Part shown: piece by piece, positions 32,453 to 40,863 of the stretch
Numbering within the stretch: position 1 is the first letter of the stretch
Layout of the letters: the number at the start of each line of letters is the position of its first letter
From: Gammaproteobacteria bacterium
Lineage (GTDB): Bacteria; Pseudomonadota; Gammaproteobacteria; Enterobacterales; Alteromonadaceae
DNA: 64,000 nt
Assembly (NCBI GenBank): GCA_018825965.1
Contig: JAHKAA010000007.1
Location: forward strand, 1-64,000
Reading direction: 5' to 3'
Position numbers and translations under genes: made by a program
Notes under the pieces: model-generated
What the model was told of the DNA's origin: nothing
Seen by the model: only the letters and a program-made list of their open reading frames with translations
Databases searched by the model: none

Positions 32453-33484
32453 TCAGGCAGGTAATACAAAACCAATAGCCTCATACACTTTTTCAAGTGT
32501 CACTGCCGCGCGGGCTCTGGCTTGTGCTGCGCCTTGTTTTAATACCTGGTTCATCAGTGTCTGATCCTGGCGAATTTCATGGAATTTCGCTTGTACAGGC
32601 TCTAATAAAGCAATGACGGCATCCGCCACATCACCTTTTAAGTGACCATACATTTTCCCTTCGTACTCAGCCACCAGACTGTCAATCGACTTCCCAGTCA
32701 CGCCACTTAATATGCTCAGCAGGTTAGCTACACCTGCTTTGTTTTCTAAATCATAAGCCACACGAGGCGGGTCTTCAGAGTCCGTCATAGCCTTTTTGAA
32801 TTTTTTGCTGATCATCTTCGGATCTTCCAGCAGACCAACAAAATTCCACGGATTTTCATCCGACTTGGACATTTTTTTCGTCGGTTCCTGCAAACTCATC
32901 ACTCGCGCAGCCACATCAGGAATATAAGGTTCAGGCAGAGTAAAAACATCGCCATGAAGGGCATTAAAGCGGCTGGCAATATCACGGGCTAATTCCAGAT
33001 GCTGTTTCTGATCATGACCTACCGGGATTTGATGCGCGTTATAGACCAGAATATCAGCAGCCATCAGCACAGGGTAAGTAAACAACCCCGCATTGACGTT
33101 ATTGCTGTGACGCTCGGATTTATCTTTAAACTGCGTCATGCGGCTTAATTCACCAAACTGGGTGTAGCAATTTAGAATCCAGTTTAACTGGCTGTGTTCA
33201 GGTACGTGGGATTGCATAAAAACGCTTGAGCGGTTTGGGTCTATGCCGCAGGCCAGATACAAAGCCAGGCTATCAAGAGAAGCCTTACGCAGCGCTGCAG
33301 GCTCCTGACGTACAGTAATGGCATGCAAATCGACAATACAGTACAAACAATCGTAGTCATCCTGCATCCGATCCCATTGACGCAAAGCCCCCAGATAATT
33401 TCCAATAGTGAGCTGGCCTGAAGGCTGAGCACCACTTAAGACGATGGGTTTAGCTGTTGGGGTATTGGATTTTGACTCTGACAT
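32453..33484 (-). CDS. trpS: Tryptophan--tRNA ligase
   Basis: TrpS charges tRNA-Trp. The 343-residue class I synthetase has the HIGH-like motif within [17 protein letters not shown] (18-34) and the KMSKS motif at 204-208. Length matches bacterial TrpS (about 334) with a short N-terminal extension. It abuts gph with no gap, continuing the order rpe-gph-trpS known from E. coli. Confidence 0.98.
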   Translation of the reverse strand: MSESKSNTPTAKPIVLSGAQPSGQLTIGNYLGALRQWDRMQDDYDCLYCIVDLHAITVRQEPAALRKASLDSLALYLACGIDPNRSSVFMQSHVPEHSQLNWILNCYTQFGELSRMTQFKDKSERHSNNVNAGLFTYPVLMAADILVYNAHQIPVGHDQKQHLELARDIASRFNALHGDVFTLPEPYIPDVAARVMSLQEPTKKMSKSDENPWNFVGLLEDPKMISKKFKKAMTDSEDPPRVAYDLENKAGVANLLSILSGVTGKSIDSLVAEYEGKMYGHLKGDVADAVIALLEPVQAKFHEIRQDQTLMNQVLKQGAAQARARAAVTLEKVYEAIGFVLPA

Positions 33485-34168
33485 CTATCTTTCCTGTTCT
33501 AAACAACAAATGGCATCTGGTAACAAGGAGAAAGACTCCAACACCAGATCCGGCTGACTTTGTGCAATGGATTGGCCGTGATTATACCCATAGCTCAGCG
33601 CAATGACAGACATACCAGCAGCCCTGGCCGCAAAAATATCGTTTTCGGAATCCCCAACCAACAAAATGTCGGTAACCGGCAGCTGTTGCTGAGCAGCCAA
33701 AGCCAACAACATCTGTGGATCAGGTTTGGCTTTATCAACATCGTCAGCACACCAAATCGCTTTGAAGAAGTGTTGAATGCCTAAATGCCGCAACAAAGGT
33801 TCGGTAAACTGCCGTGGCTTATTGGTGACTACAGCTAAAGGATACAACTGACTTAACTGCGCCAATACTTCGGGCACCTGGTCAAATAAACGGGTCTGTG
33901 AGCCATTGCTTTGCTGGTAAAAGCCGATAAACAACTGCTGGGCCCGGTTAAACTCAGCGCTATCAACGTGCTCTGGCTCAAGCTGGCCTGTTAATGCTCT
34001 TTTAATCAACATCGCCATGCCATTGCCAAGCCAATGCTGCACCTGAACCAGACTGACCAGTTCTTTGCCAAGTGTTGCCATCATCTGGTTTAACGCAGGT
34101 AAAATATCCGGCGCGCTGTCTGCTAAAGTGCCATCTAAATCAAAAGCTAACAATTGAAAAGAACGCAC
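33485..34168 (-). CDS. gph: Phosphoglycolate phosphatase
   Basis: Gph removes phosphate from 2-phosphoglycolate, a product of DNA 3'-end repair. The 227-residue HAD hydrolase has motif I DLDGTLADSAPD (Asp10 and Asp12), motif II VVTNKP and motif III/IV LVGDSENDIFAARAAGM. The start is GTG and shares one base with the rpe stop codon, indicating translational coupling. Next to rpe and trpS the assignment to Gph is firm. Confidence 0.95.
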   Translation of the reverse strand: MRSFQLLAFDLDGTLADSAPDILPALNQMMATLGKELVSLVQVQHWLGNGMAMLIKRALTGQLEPEHVDSAEFNRAQQLFIGFYQQSNGSQTRLFDQVPEVLAQLSQLYPLAVVTNKPRQFTEPLLRHLGIQHFFKAIWCADDVDKAKPDPQMLLALAAQQQLPVTDILLVGDSENDIFAARAAGMSVIALSYGYNHGQSIAQSQPDLVLESFSLLPDAICCLEQER

Positions 34169-34842
34169 TAACTCACTCCGGCCAGCTCAGCGCGCATCTG
34201 ATCGATCACCTTCCGGTAATCACTCTGACTAAAAATGGCAGAACCAGCCACAAAGGTGTCTGCACCTGCTTCTGCAATGTCGCGGATATTTTCAACCTTA
34301 ACACCTCCATCTACTTCCAGCCGGATTGGCAAACCGCTTTGGTCGATGATCTGGCGGGCTTGTTGCAGTTTCTTTAAGGTCGCAGGAATAAAAGACTGAC
34401 CACCAAAACCGGGGTTGACCGACATCAGCAGCACCAAATCGACTTTATCCAGCACATAATCCAGATAACTTAACGGAGTTGCCGGATTAAACACCAGGCC
34501 AGCTTTGCACCCCTGCTGGCGGATCAACTGCAAAGTACGATCGACGTGTTTAGATGCTTCAGGATGAAAACTGATGATAGAGGCCCCGGCCTCTGCAAAA
34601 GCAGGCACCAGGCTATCCACATTTTCGACCATCAGATGCACATCCACAGGAGCTGAGATGCCATAGTTGCGTAATGCACTGCAAATCATAGGGCCAAAGG
34701 TTAAATTCGGCACATAGTGATTGTCCATCACATCAAAATGCACAACATCAGCCCCGGCGTGCAGAACCCGGGTCACATCCTCACCCAAACGGGCAAAATC
34801 TGCAGATAGAATTGATGGAGCAATCCAGTTCTGTTGGCGCAT
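34168..34842 (-). CDS. rpe: Ribulose-phosphate 3-epimerase
   Basis: Rpe interconverts ribulose 5-phosphate and xylulose 5-phosphate in the pentose phosphate pathway. The 224-residue TIM barrel starts with [17 protein letters not shown], then [31 protein letters not shown] and the phosphate loop [11 protein letters not shown] with AGSAIF. Metal-ligand His and Asp positions are all present. In E. coli this gene also follows dam, but here dam is separated from it by the porin group on the opposite strand. Confidence 0.98.
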   Translation of the reverse strand: MRQQNWIAPSILSADFARLGEDVTRVLHAGADVVHFDVMDNHYVPNLTFGPMICSALRNYGISAPVDVHLMVENVDSLVPAFAEAGASIISFHPEASKHVDRTLQLIRQQGCKAGLVFNPATPLSYLDYVLDKVDLVLLMSVNPGFGGQSFIPATLKKLQQARQIIDQSGLPIRLEVDGGVKVENIRDIAEAGADTFVAGSAIFSQSDYRKVIDQMRAELAGVS

Positions 34843-35082
34843 CTTCTCTCCAAAAAGCTATTGTCATAAAACAAGGCCCAGACTTTACTGAATCGCTGAG
34901 AAAAAATCATCTTTGTTGACAAGGACTTCTGCACAAAAAGCAGGCAACAACGCACCCTTTTTGCACATTATTTAGCAAAGCTCCCAGTATCAAACTACTA
35001 TCTATATGATTTATATATGAATAACGCAATGGCATAAAAAATGGACTGTATTCACGGGAACTAATAGATAAGGGCAAATAAA

Positions 35083-35835
35083 ATGACAAAAAAAGTAACA
35101 CTGGGATCAAAAGCAACACCTAAAACCATTCGCCTTAGCGTCGCGGCTTTGCTAATCGCGGGTTGCAGTTTTGGTGTGAACGCCACCACCCTTTCGGGTA
35201 ACGTGGCCTTTACCTCAGATTATTTATTCCGTGGCATTTCACAAACGGATGAAGGCCCTGCAGTTCAGGGTGGCTTTACCTTAAGTGGAGAATCTGGCTT
35301 TTATCTGTCGGCCTGGGGTTCAAACATCAAATTTGGTGAAGGTAGCATGGAGCTGGACATTCTGGGCGGTTGGGCTGGCGCTTTAAATGAAAGCTGGAAT
35401 GTGGATGTAGGTGTTATGCAATACCGTTATCCAAAAGGCGATAACGATGTAGACCAATTTGATTTCTTCGAAGGTTATGCCAAGTTTTTTTATGACAGCT
35501 GGACTTTAGGTGTTGCCTATTCACCAGACTACTTTGGCACAGATGTGAATGACTATTACTATTTATCTGCAGATTATAAATATCAATTGGTCGAAGATTT
35601 TGCTATCGATTTGCATTTAGGCTACAACGTCTTTGAAGACTCAGAGGAATTTGCAACCTTTTTAGCTGCAGGTCCTGTCAGCAAAGATACTTATATCGAC
35701 TGGAGTCTGGGCTTCAGCACTGAGGTCTGGGGTGCCGGTGTATCGCTGAAATACGCAGACACTGATATCGAAGGTTCTGCAGAATGCGATTTATGTGATG
35801 GCCGTGCAGTGTTGACCTTAAGTAAATCTTTTTAA
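35083..35835 (+). CDS. TorF family putative porin
   Basis: A 250-residue outer-membrane beta-barrel protein of the TorF type (TIGR02001 as I recall it). The signal peptide runs to about residue 37 (cut near VNA), and the family signature GNVAFTSDYLFRGISQTDEG follows. Alternating aromatic strands and a C-terminal Phe (VLTLSKSF) fit a barrel. An ECDLCDG pair of cysteines lies close to the C-terminus. A Cys in the signal region (LIAGC) looks like a lipobox, but the downstream A-x-A site fits better. It has an AAGGG ribosome site and its own terminator. The substrate is unknown. Confidence 0.85.
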   Translation: MTKKVTLGSKATPKTIRLSVAALLIAGCSFGVNATTLSGNVAFTSDYLFRGISQTDEGPAVQGGFTLSGESGFYLSAWGSNIKFGEGSMELDILGGWAGALNESWNVDVGVMQYRYPKGDNDVDQFDFFEGYAKFFYDSWTLGVAYSPDYFGTDVNDYYYLSADYKYQLVEDFAIDLHLGYNVFEDSEEFATFLAAGPVSKDTYIDWSLGFSTEVWGAGVSLKYADTDIEGSAECDLCDGRAVLTLSKSF

Positions 35836-35844
35836 CCTGTTCTG

Positions 35845-35885
35845 GCAGGGCAAATCACAAATTTGCCCTGCATTCCTTTCTATTT
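35845..35885 (+). terminator. Intrinsic terminator after the porin gene
   Basis: GCAGGGCAAAT (35845-35855) pairs perfectly with ATTTGCCCTGC (35861-35871) around a five-base loop and is followed by ATTCCTTTCTATTT. It separates the porin from the two small downstream genes. Confidence 0.8.
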
Positions 35886-36002
35886 CCGCAAAAAAAACAT
35901 GATCAAAAGTGACTTATGTCACTGGCTGGCGAAGTTATAAACTTGTAACTTGTTCTCAACTTGAGTATCATCCAGCACATAATTCAACCAGTTGAGGTTC
36001 GT

Positions 36003-36269
36003 ATGAAACAGCAAACAAACTGCAAAATAGTGCCCGCTTTGGCCATTAGTTTGTGTCTTGGTGTTGTAGCCTACCAACATAACGCATCAACCTCTGAATT
36101 ATGTCAGGCCTCAGTTCAGGCAGATCCCGCTAAAGCATTGGCTATGACGTCATTGTGCCAACCTTCTCAGCAAAGCTGGTTCAGTTGGTTGCAAGGCAAC
36201 AGCCGCTCCACTCAATTTCACTTTGTTGACTTACTTGAGTTACTGAACCGTTTTAACCACAGAGGGTAA
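36003..36269 (+). CDS. Small hypothetical protein with hydrophobic N-terminus
   Basis: An 88-residue product starting MKQQTNCKIVPALAISLCLG. Its first 25 residues look like a signal peptide or anchor, and the remainder has two cysteines (ELCQ and SLCQ) that could form a disulfide. I do not recognise a family. The ATG at 36003 follows a GAGG site; an ATG 14 codons upstream is in frame but less likely. One base separates its stop from the DUF2970 gene, so the two are almost certainly one transcript. Confidence 0.6.
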   Translation: MKQQTNCKIVPALAISLCLGVVAYQHNASTSELCQASVQADPAKALAMTSLCQPSQQSWFSWLQGNSRSTQFHFVDLLELLNRFNHRG

Positions 36270-36270
36270 A

Positions 36271-36465
36271 ATGGCAAAAGCTCCGGGCTTTAAACAGGTC
36301 ATCAAAGCAGTATTCGGTGCTATTGTTGGGGTTCAGTCTGAGCAACAACGTCAGCAAGACTTTCAGACGACAAGCATCTGGCCTTATTTAGTGGCAGGAA
36401 TTTTTGCTGTGGTGATTTTTATTGGTGTATTGCTGCTGTTGGTCAGTTGGGTAGTCGAAGGCTGA
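36271..36465 (+). CDS. DUF2970 family small membrane protein
   Basis: A 64-residue protein with a basic N-terminal part (FKQVIKAVFGAIVGVQSEQQRQQDF) and one membrane helix at about 39-60 (YLVAGIFAVVIFIGVLLLLV). This matches the DUF2970 family, whose function is unknown. The ribosome site AGAGGG is good. Its last 82 bases overlap the convergent dam gene. Confidence 0.8.
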   Translation: MAKAPGFKQVIKAVFGAIVGVQSEQQRQQDFQTTSIWPYLVAGIFAVVIFIGVLLLLVSWVVEG

Positions 36466-37283
36466 GCACTGCTTGCATATAAAGCAAAAAGCTCTGCAAC
36501 TTTGCCTCGTGTTGCACCTTTTTGACTGATGGACCGTCCAACCTGAATAGAAGTCAAGCTTGCTTTTTCATACAGCTTGCGGGTTAACGTGGTGTCGTGA
36601 TTACTGATCACTACACTGATACCGCGGCTTTGACAGTTTTCCGCCAGATTAGCCAGTTGTGCCTGATCATCCAAATCAAAACTGTTTTTGGCATAAGAGG
36701 TAAAGCTGGCTGTGCGGCTCAGTGGTACATAAGGCGGATCACAATACACCACTGCAGGTGCATGGATCTGTTGCAACAGTGCGTTGTAATCCATACAGAC
36801 AAAGGTTGCTTTTAACGCTTTTTCAGCAAAAAACCATAATTCAGCTTCAGGGAAATAAGGTTTTTTATAGCTGCCAAAAGGCACGTTAAACTTACCGCTG
36901 CTGTTGTAACGGCATAAACCGTTGTAGCCATGGCGATTCAGATACAAAAATAACAAGGAACGCTGATAACTGTCCGTACTTTGATTAAACTCCTGCCGAA
37001 ATGACAGATAGCTGCTTTTTTCATTACTGCTTTGGACAAATAGCCCTCTGGCATCGGCAATAAATTCAGCAGGCTGAGTTTGTAACAACTGATACAGGTT
37101 AATCAGATCCGCATTGATATCATTCAGCAGGTACTCCGGATAATCCGTATTTAAAAATACGGAACCAGCTCCGACAAAAGGTTCAACCAATAAAGGGGCC
37201 TTTGGCAGTTGCAGAGAAATGGCGTCTACTAAGTTATATTTTCCGCCAGCCCATTTCAGAAAAGCTCTGGACTTTTTCAGCAT
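36384..37283 (-). CDS. dam: DNA adenine methyltransferase Dam
   Basis: Dam methylates adenine in GATC, guiding mismatch repair and replication control. The 299-residue protein has the N-terminal KSRAFLKWAGGKYNLVD, the SAM-binding FVGAGS (36-41) and the catalytic DPPY (182-185). E. coli Dam is 278 residues; the extra length is a C-terminal tail of about 25 low-complexity residues (SSAQPSTTQLTNSSNTPIKI) that lies over the DUF2970 gene. It follows damX (37-base gap), as in E. coli. Confidence 0.96.
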   Translation of the reverse strand: MLKKSRAFLKWAGGKYNLVDAISLQLPKAPLLVEPFVGAGSVFLNTDYPEYLLNDINADLINLYQLLQTQPAEFIADARGLFVQSSNEKSSYLSFRQEFNQSTDSYQRSLLFLYLNRHGYNGLCRYNSSGKFNVPFGSYKKPYFPEAELWFFAEKALKATFVCMDYNALLQQIHAPAVVYCDPPYVPLSRTASFTSYAKNSFDLDDQAQLANLAENCQSRGISVVISNHDTTLTRKLYEKASLTSIQVGRSISQKGATRGKVAELFALYASSAQPSTTQLTNSSNTPIKITTAKIPATK

Positions 37284-37319
37284 AAGTAAAGCACCTGTGC
37301 GCTTAGCAGTTGTATCACT

Positions 37320-39083
37320 TTAGTTCGCATTGGCTGAGCGGATCTCACGCTGAATATCACTTAAAGGCTTCACAAATGGAGTTTGTTGTCTTAACTCTTC
37401 AGGTAAAGACTTCACTTGCTGCCTGGCTGCAGCACCATTCACATAAGAAGCAGAAACCACAACAAACTGAGTTTTACCTTGTTGCTGACGTTGGTACAGC
37501 TGCAGGTTTAAAGCCGAATACTGCTGTAAAAATTTCTTCGCCGCAGCTTGCTGCGAAAAGACACCCAATTGAATAGCGACACTGTCAGGCAGCATACCCA
37601 ACAATACAGCAGCATCGTATTGAGTTGAGGTTTGAGCTGCAGGGGGAATTGGTCCGGCATCAGCCGCCATTTCTGCAACTAAATCATTTTGCTCTGCTGC
37701 AGTTTCAGCAGCAGCCTGTTGTGCAGGTGCTTCTGTTGCTGGTTCCGGTTCCACAACGACAACAGCTTCTTCACCTGGCGCTGGTAAAGCAGGGATCACA
37801 GGCTGCTCACGCATAGGCACAGATTCAATCGTCATAGAGACTATTTGTTGTTGCGGCAAACCGTTTTCATCTTTAGCCACTTCCCGATGCTCTGTCATGC
37901 TGGCAGCATCAGTATTTTTTTCCATCGCCATTTGTGGCAAGCCCTGATCAGCATCCACTGCTTGTGCTGTGTTTGTTGCTGACGAATTATTTACTGCTGC
38001 AGCAGACTGTGCCGGCATGTCCGTTTTGATTTCCACTGTAGGTTCAAAATGACGCTCCGCTTGCAAGCGCCCTGCAGCACTGGTATCCGCAGCTGGATAA
38101 TAAGGCACCATATCAGCAGCTATAGGCTCCCTGAACTGTTGTTCAGTCCATAACCAGAACATCACCACAGCAGCAATCAAACCAAAACCCAGGCTCATCA
38201 CCAAAAATGGGGAAAAAAACTGACCCGAAGCCTGCTTTGCAGGTTTTTTTTCTTCCACAGCGCGACTGCGATAATCGCTGCGTTGTTCGTTCTCTATTGA
38301 AAAGGCTGGCTGCTCTTCTGCTGTATCTGTAGCACGAAATCCCAGCGGATCATCCCTGTCATTTAAATCAAAACTATGATCTCTGGCTCCGGCCACAAAA
38401 ACAGGAGCAGCCTTGTCTTCCCTGGCGGTAAAATCCAGCGATGAAGCAGCAGCTTCAGCTTTGGGTTTCGCAAAAACAGCGGCTTTACGAGGAGAACCGG
38501 CATTCAGACCATGTAACAATAAATGCAAATCGCCGGCGCAATCTTCAATGCGTTCGCGTTGCTCACGGCCCTGTAAATGATAGGGAGCTAACAATTCAGC
38601 GGCTTCTTCGTCAGTGAATGCCGGAATATTCATCGCCAGACGAATATCATTTTTAGCCTTGAGGCTACTGATAAACACGCTGACTGGTAATTGCTGAACA
38701 AGCTGCCAACTGGCTTCGTTTAACTGATCGGCATCGTCCACCAGCAACAGGTAGTCTTGTGTTTTATCCAACTGAGCCACAAAGTCCGTTAAAGTGCGGG
38801 GCATAGTTGCAGAACCAAACCATTGCTGCTGCAGCACTTTTAACACATCCACAGGGGTCAGACCGGCATCAGCCTGTAACAAAGCCAGATTAAACTGTTC
38901 AGAGCAAATTTCAGCCAGCGTCAGGATCAAGGTAGACTTTCCACTACCGCTTGCTCCCACCAGTTGTAAACGGTCAGGCTGATTAAACTCCAGTTGCAAC
39001 AGCAAACGTTGCAGTAACTGACGTTGGGAGGCTAAAAGGCCCGATTGTTGCGTTAAACGCTGTTGCAGAGCTTGTTTACTCAT
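37320..39083 (-). CDS. damX: Cell division protein DamX (AAA and SPOR domains)
   Basis: DamX is an inner-membrane protein recruited to the division ring by its SPOR domain, which binds denuded peptidoglycan. The 587-residue product has an N-terminal ATPase-like domain with the P-loop GASGSGKST (43-51), a Walker-B-like YLLLVDDADQL, a membrane helix at about 288-310, a long Ala/Gln/Glu-rich periplasmic linker and a C-terminal SPOR domain (about 505-580, SVAIQLGVFSQQAAAKKFLQ). The start overlaps the aroB stop (ATGA), so the two are coupled. Confidence 0.93.
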   Translation of the reverse strand: MSKQALQQRLTQQSGLLASQRQLLQRLLLQLEFNQPDRLQLVGASGSGKSTLILTLAEICSEQFNLALLQADAGLTPVDVLKVLQQQWFGSATMPRTLTDFVAQLDKTQDYLLLVDDADQLNEASWQLVQQLPVSVFISSLKAKNDIRLAMNIPAFTDEEAAELLAPYHLQGREQRERIEDCAGDLHLLLHGLNAGSPRKAAVFAKPKAEAAASSLDFTAREDKAAPVFVAGARDHSFDLNDRDDPLGFRATDTAEEQPAFSIENEQRSDYRSRAVEEKKPAKQASGQFFSPFLVMSLGFGLIAAVVMFWLWTEQQFREPIAADMVPYYPAADTSAAGRLQAERHFEPTVEIKTDMPAQSAAAVNNSSATNTAQAVDADQGLPQMAMEKNTDAASMTEHREVAKDENGLPQQQIVSMTIESVPMREQPVIPALPAPGEEAVVVVEPEPATEAPAQQAAAETAAEQNDLVAEMAADAGPIPPAAQTSTQYDAAVLLGMLPDSVAIQLGVFSQQAAAKKFLQQYSALNLQLYQRQQQGKTQFVVVSASYVNGAAARQQVKSLPEELRQQTPFVKPLSDIQREIRSANAN

Positions 39084-40147
39084 ATGCTGAAGAGAGCCAT
39101 TAGTTCTTGTTCGGTCACATCATCGACTATTGCACTTTGCCCTAATGCGGTGGGCACGATAAAGCGCATTTTGCCTGCCTGTACTTTTTTATCGGTTTTC
39201 ATATAAGGCATAAAATCTGCAATTTTCATCTGCTCAGGCGGTGCCACAGGCAAATCAAAGGCAGATAACAATTGAATTATACGTTGTAATTCTTCAGTAC
39301 TGACATCACCACGGCTGACAGCCAGTTGTGCTGCCATCACCATACCTACAGCCACAGCTTCGCCATGTAACCACTGCCCATACCCTAAAAAGGCCTCAAT
39401 GGCATGACCAAAGGTATGGCCTAAGTTTAATAAGGCCCTTTCACCTTGTTCTGTTTCGTCACGGCTGACAATGTCCGCTTTCATCTGACAACAATGGCGG
39501 ATCATTTCGCCTGTTACAGCAGGCTGAAGTTCACGGATAGCCTGTTGATTTAGCTCCAGCCAATTGAAAAACGCGAGATCGCTGATTAGCGCATACTTAA
39601 TAACTTCCGCCATACCAGCGGCAAATTCTGCAGCAGGCAGCGAACTTAAAACAGAGGTATTGATCAGCACCAGATCAGGTTGCTTAAAGGCGCCAATCAT
39701 ATTTTTACCTAAGGGATGATTGACTGCGGTTTTACCGCCCACTGAAGAGTCGACCTGGGACAACAAAGTGGTAGGTACCTGAATAAAACGTACCCCCCGC
39801 TGATAACAGGCAGCGACAAAACCTGTCAGATCGCCAATCACTCCGCCACCCAAAGCCACCAGTAACACATCACGGTTGATTTTGTGTTCAAGCAAAAAGG
39901 ACATCACCTGCTCAAAAGAATTGAGGGTTTTATAGGCTTCGCCATCAGGTAAAATAAAGGAGTGCACAACAGAGTTGGGAAATAATGCAGTGACAGCAGG
40001 CAAATACAGCCCTGCAACCACTGGATTAGAAATAATCACCACCTGACGGGCTTGAGGTAAAAAATCCGTCAAAGGCTGAGCAAATAACAGGGGACTGATC
40101 AGGATAGGGTAGCTGCGCTCTCCAAGTTGTACTGCAACTTTTTGCAT
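39080..40147 (-). CDS. aroB: 3-dehydroquinate synthase
   Basis: AroB converts DAHP to 3-dehydroquinate, the second step of the shikimate pathway. The 355-residue protein has the NAD site DGEAYKTLNSFEQVM and LVALGGGVIGDLTGFVAACY, and metal ligands in the region KYALISD and LNLGHTFGHAIEA. Length fits the family (about 360). It lies 39 bases downstream of aroK in the universal aroK-aroB-damX-dam order. Confidence 0.98.
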   Translation of the reverse strand: MQKVAVQLGERSYPILISPLLFAQPLTDFLPQARQVVIISNPVVAGLYLPAVTALFPNSVVHSFILPDGEAYKTLNSFEQVMSFLLEHKINRDVLLVALGGGVIGDLTGFVAACYQRGVRFIQVPTTLLSQVDSSVGGKTAVNHPLGKNMIGAFKQPDLVLINTSVLSSLPAAEFAAGMAEVIKYALISDLAFFNWLELNQQAIRELQPAVTGEMIRHCCQMKADIVSRDETEQGERALLNLGHTFGHAIEAFLGYGQWLHGEAVAVGMVMAAQLAVSRGDVSTEELQRIIQLLSAFDLPVAPPEQMKIADFMPYMKTDKKVQAGKMRFIVPTALGQSAIVDDVTEQELMALFSI

Positions 40148-40186
40148 ACACAGCTCTCCTTAATATCCCTGAAAAGTTATCTCAAA

Positions 40187-40705
40187 CTAGAAACCAAGTT
40201 GTTCAACGATTTGATTCGCCACTGAACGGGCACTTTGTTCGTCTGTACGCACGGTAAAGTCAGCAATCTCTTCATACAAAGGATTACGCTCAGCCGCCAG
40301 ACGTTCCAGCACCTCTTTAGGTGCCTCTTCGGTTTGTAACAACGGACGTCTTTTGTCACGCTGAGTACGGGCCACTTGTTTCTCTATAGGGGTTTCTAAA
40401 TAAACCACTATGCCACGCGCGGATAAACGGTTGCGGGTTTCTTTGCTCAGCACTGAGCCACCACCAGTCGCCAGCACTATGCCTTGTAACTCTGTTAAGT
40501 CCGAGATCACGTTTTCTTCGCGAACACGGAATCCCTCTTCGCCTTCCAGATCAAATACCCAGGCTATATCTGCACCAGTGCGGCGTTCAATTTCCTGATC
40601 TGAGTCGTAGAATTCGAGATGAAGCATGTCTGCTAAATGACGGCCAATTGTACTTTTGCCTGCACCCATTGGGCCTACCAGGAAGATATTGCGTTTTTCT
40701 GCCAT
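40187..40705 (-). CDS. aroK: Shikimate kinase I
   Basis: AroK phosphorylates shikimate. The 172-residue P-loop kinase has GPMGAGKST (11-19), the shikimate-binding [13 protein letters not shown] and LATGGGSV, and the lid RDKRRPLL. Length matches E. coli AroK (173). It follows pilQ, as in E. coli where hofQ precedes aroK, with 158 bases between containing a GC-rich hairpin. Confidence 0.97.
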   Translation of the reverse strand: MAEKRNIFLVGPMGAGKSTIGRHLADMLHLEFYDSDQEIERRTGADIAWVFDLEGEEGFRVREENVISDLTELQGIVLATGGGSVLSKETRNRLSARGIVVYLETPIEKQVARTQRDKRRPLLQTEEAPKEVLERLAAERNPLYEEIADFTVRTDEQSARSVANQIVEQLGF

Positions 40706-40823
40706 AGTTCGTAATGCTGCTGCGCTAACTTAGAAGGTTAATTTCAGGACCCGAAAGCTCCCACGAAAATTTGAAGCGGTGAATTATGTCAGCAATCAGC
40801 TTGGCTTGGCAAGCGAATTTTCT

Positions 40824-40847
40824 GCCGGAGCCAGCGTCAGCTCCGGC
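40824..40847. other. GC-rich hairpin between pilQ and aroK
   Basis: GCCGGAGC (40824-40831) and GCTCCGGC (40840-40847) form a perfect 8-bp stem with an 8-base loop just beyond the pilQ stop. There is no T-tract on the minus strand, so it may be an mRNA stabiliser or a weak terminator. Confidence 0.45.
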
Positions 40848-40863
40848 CTTGCTTTAGGTCATG

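Noticed and set aside
35083..35835. Porin as a lipoprotein because of LIAGC
   Set aside because: A better signal peptidase I site lies downstream, and TorF-type porins are barrels with cleaved signals.
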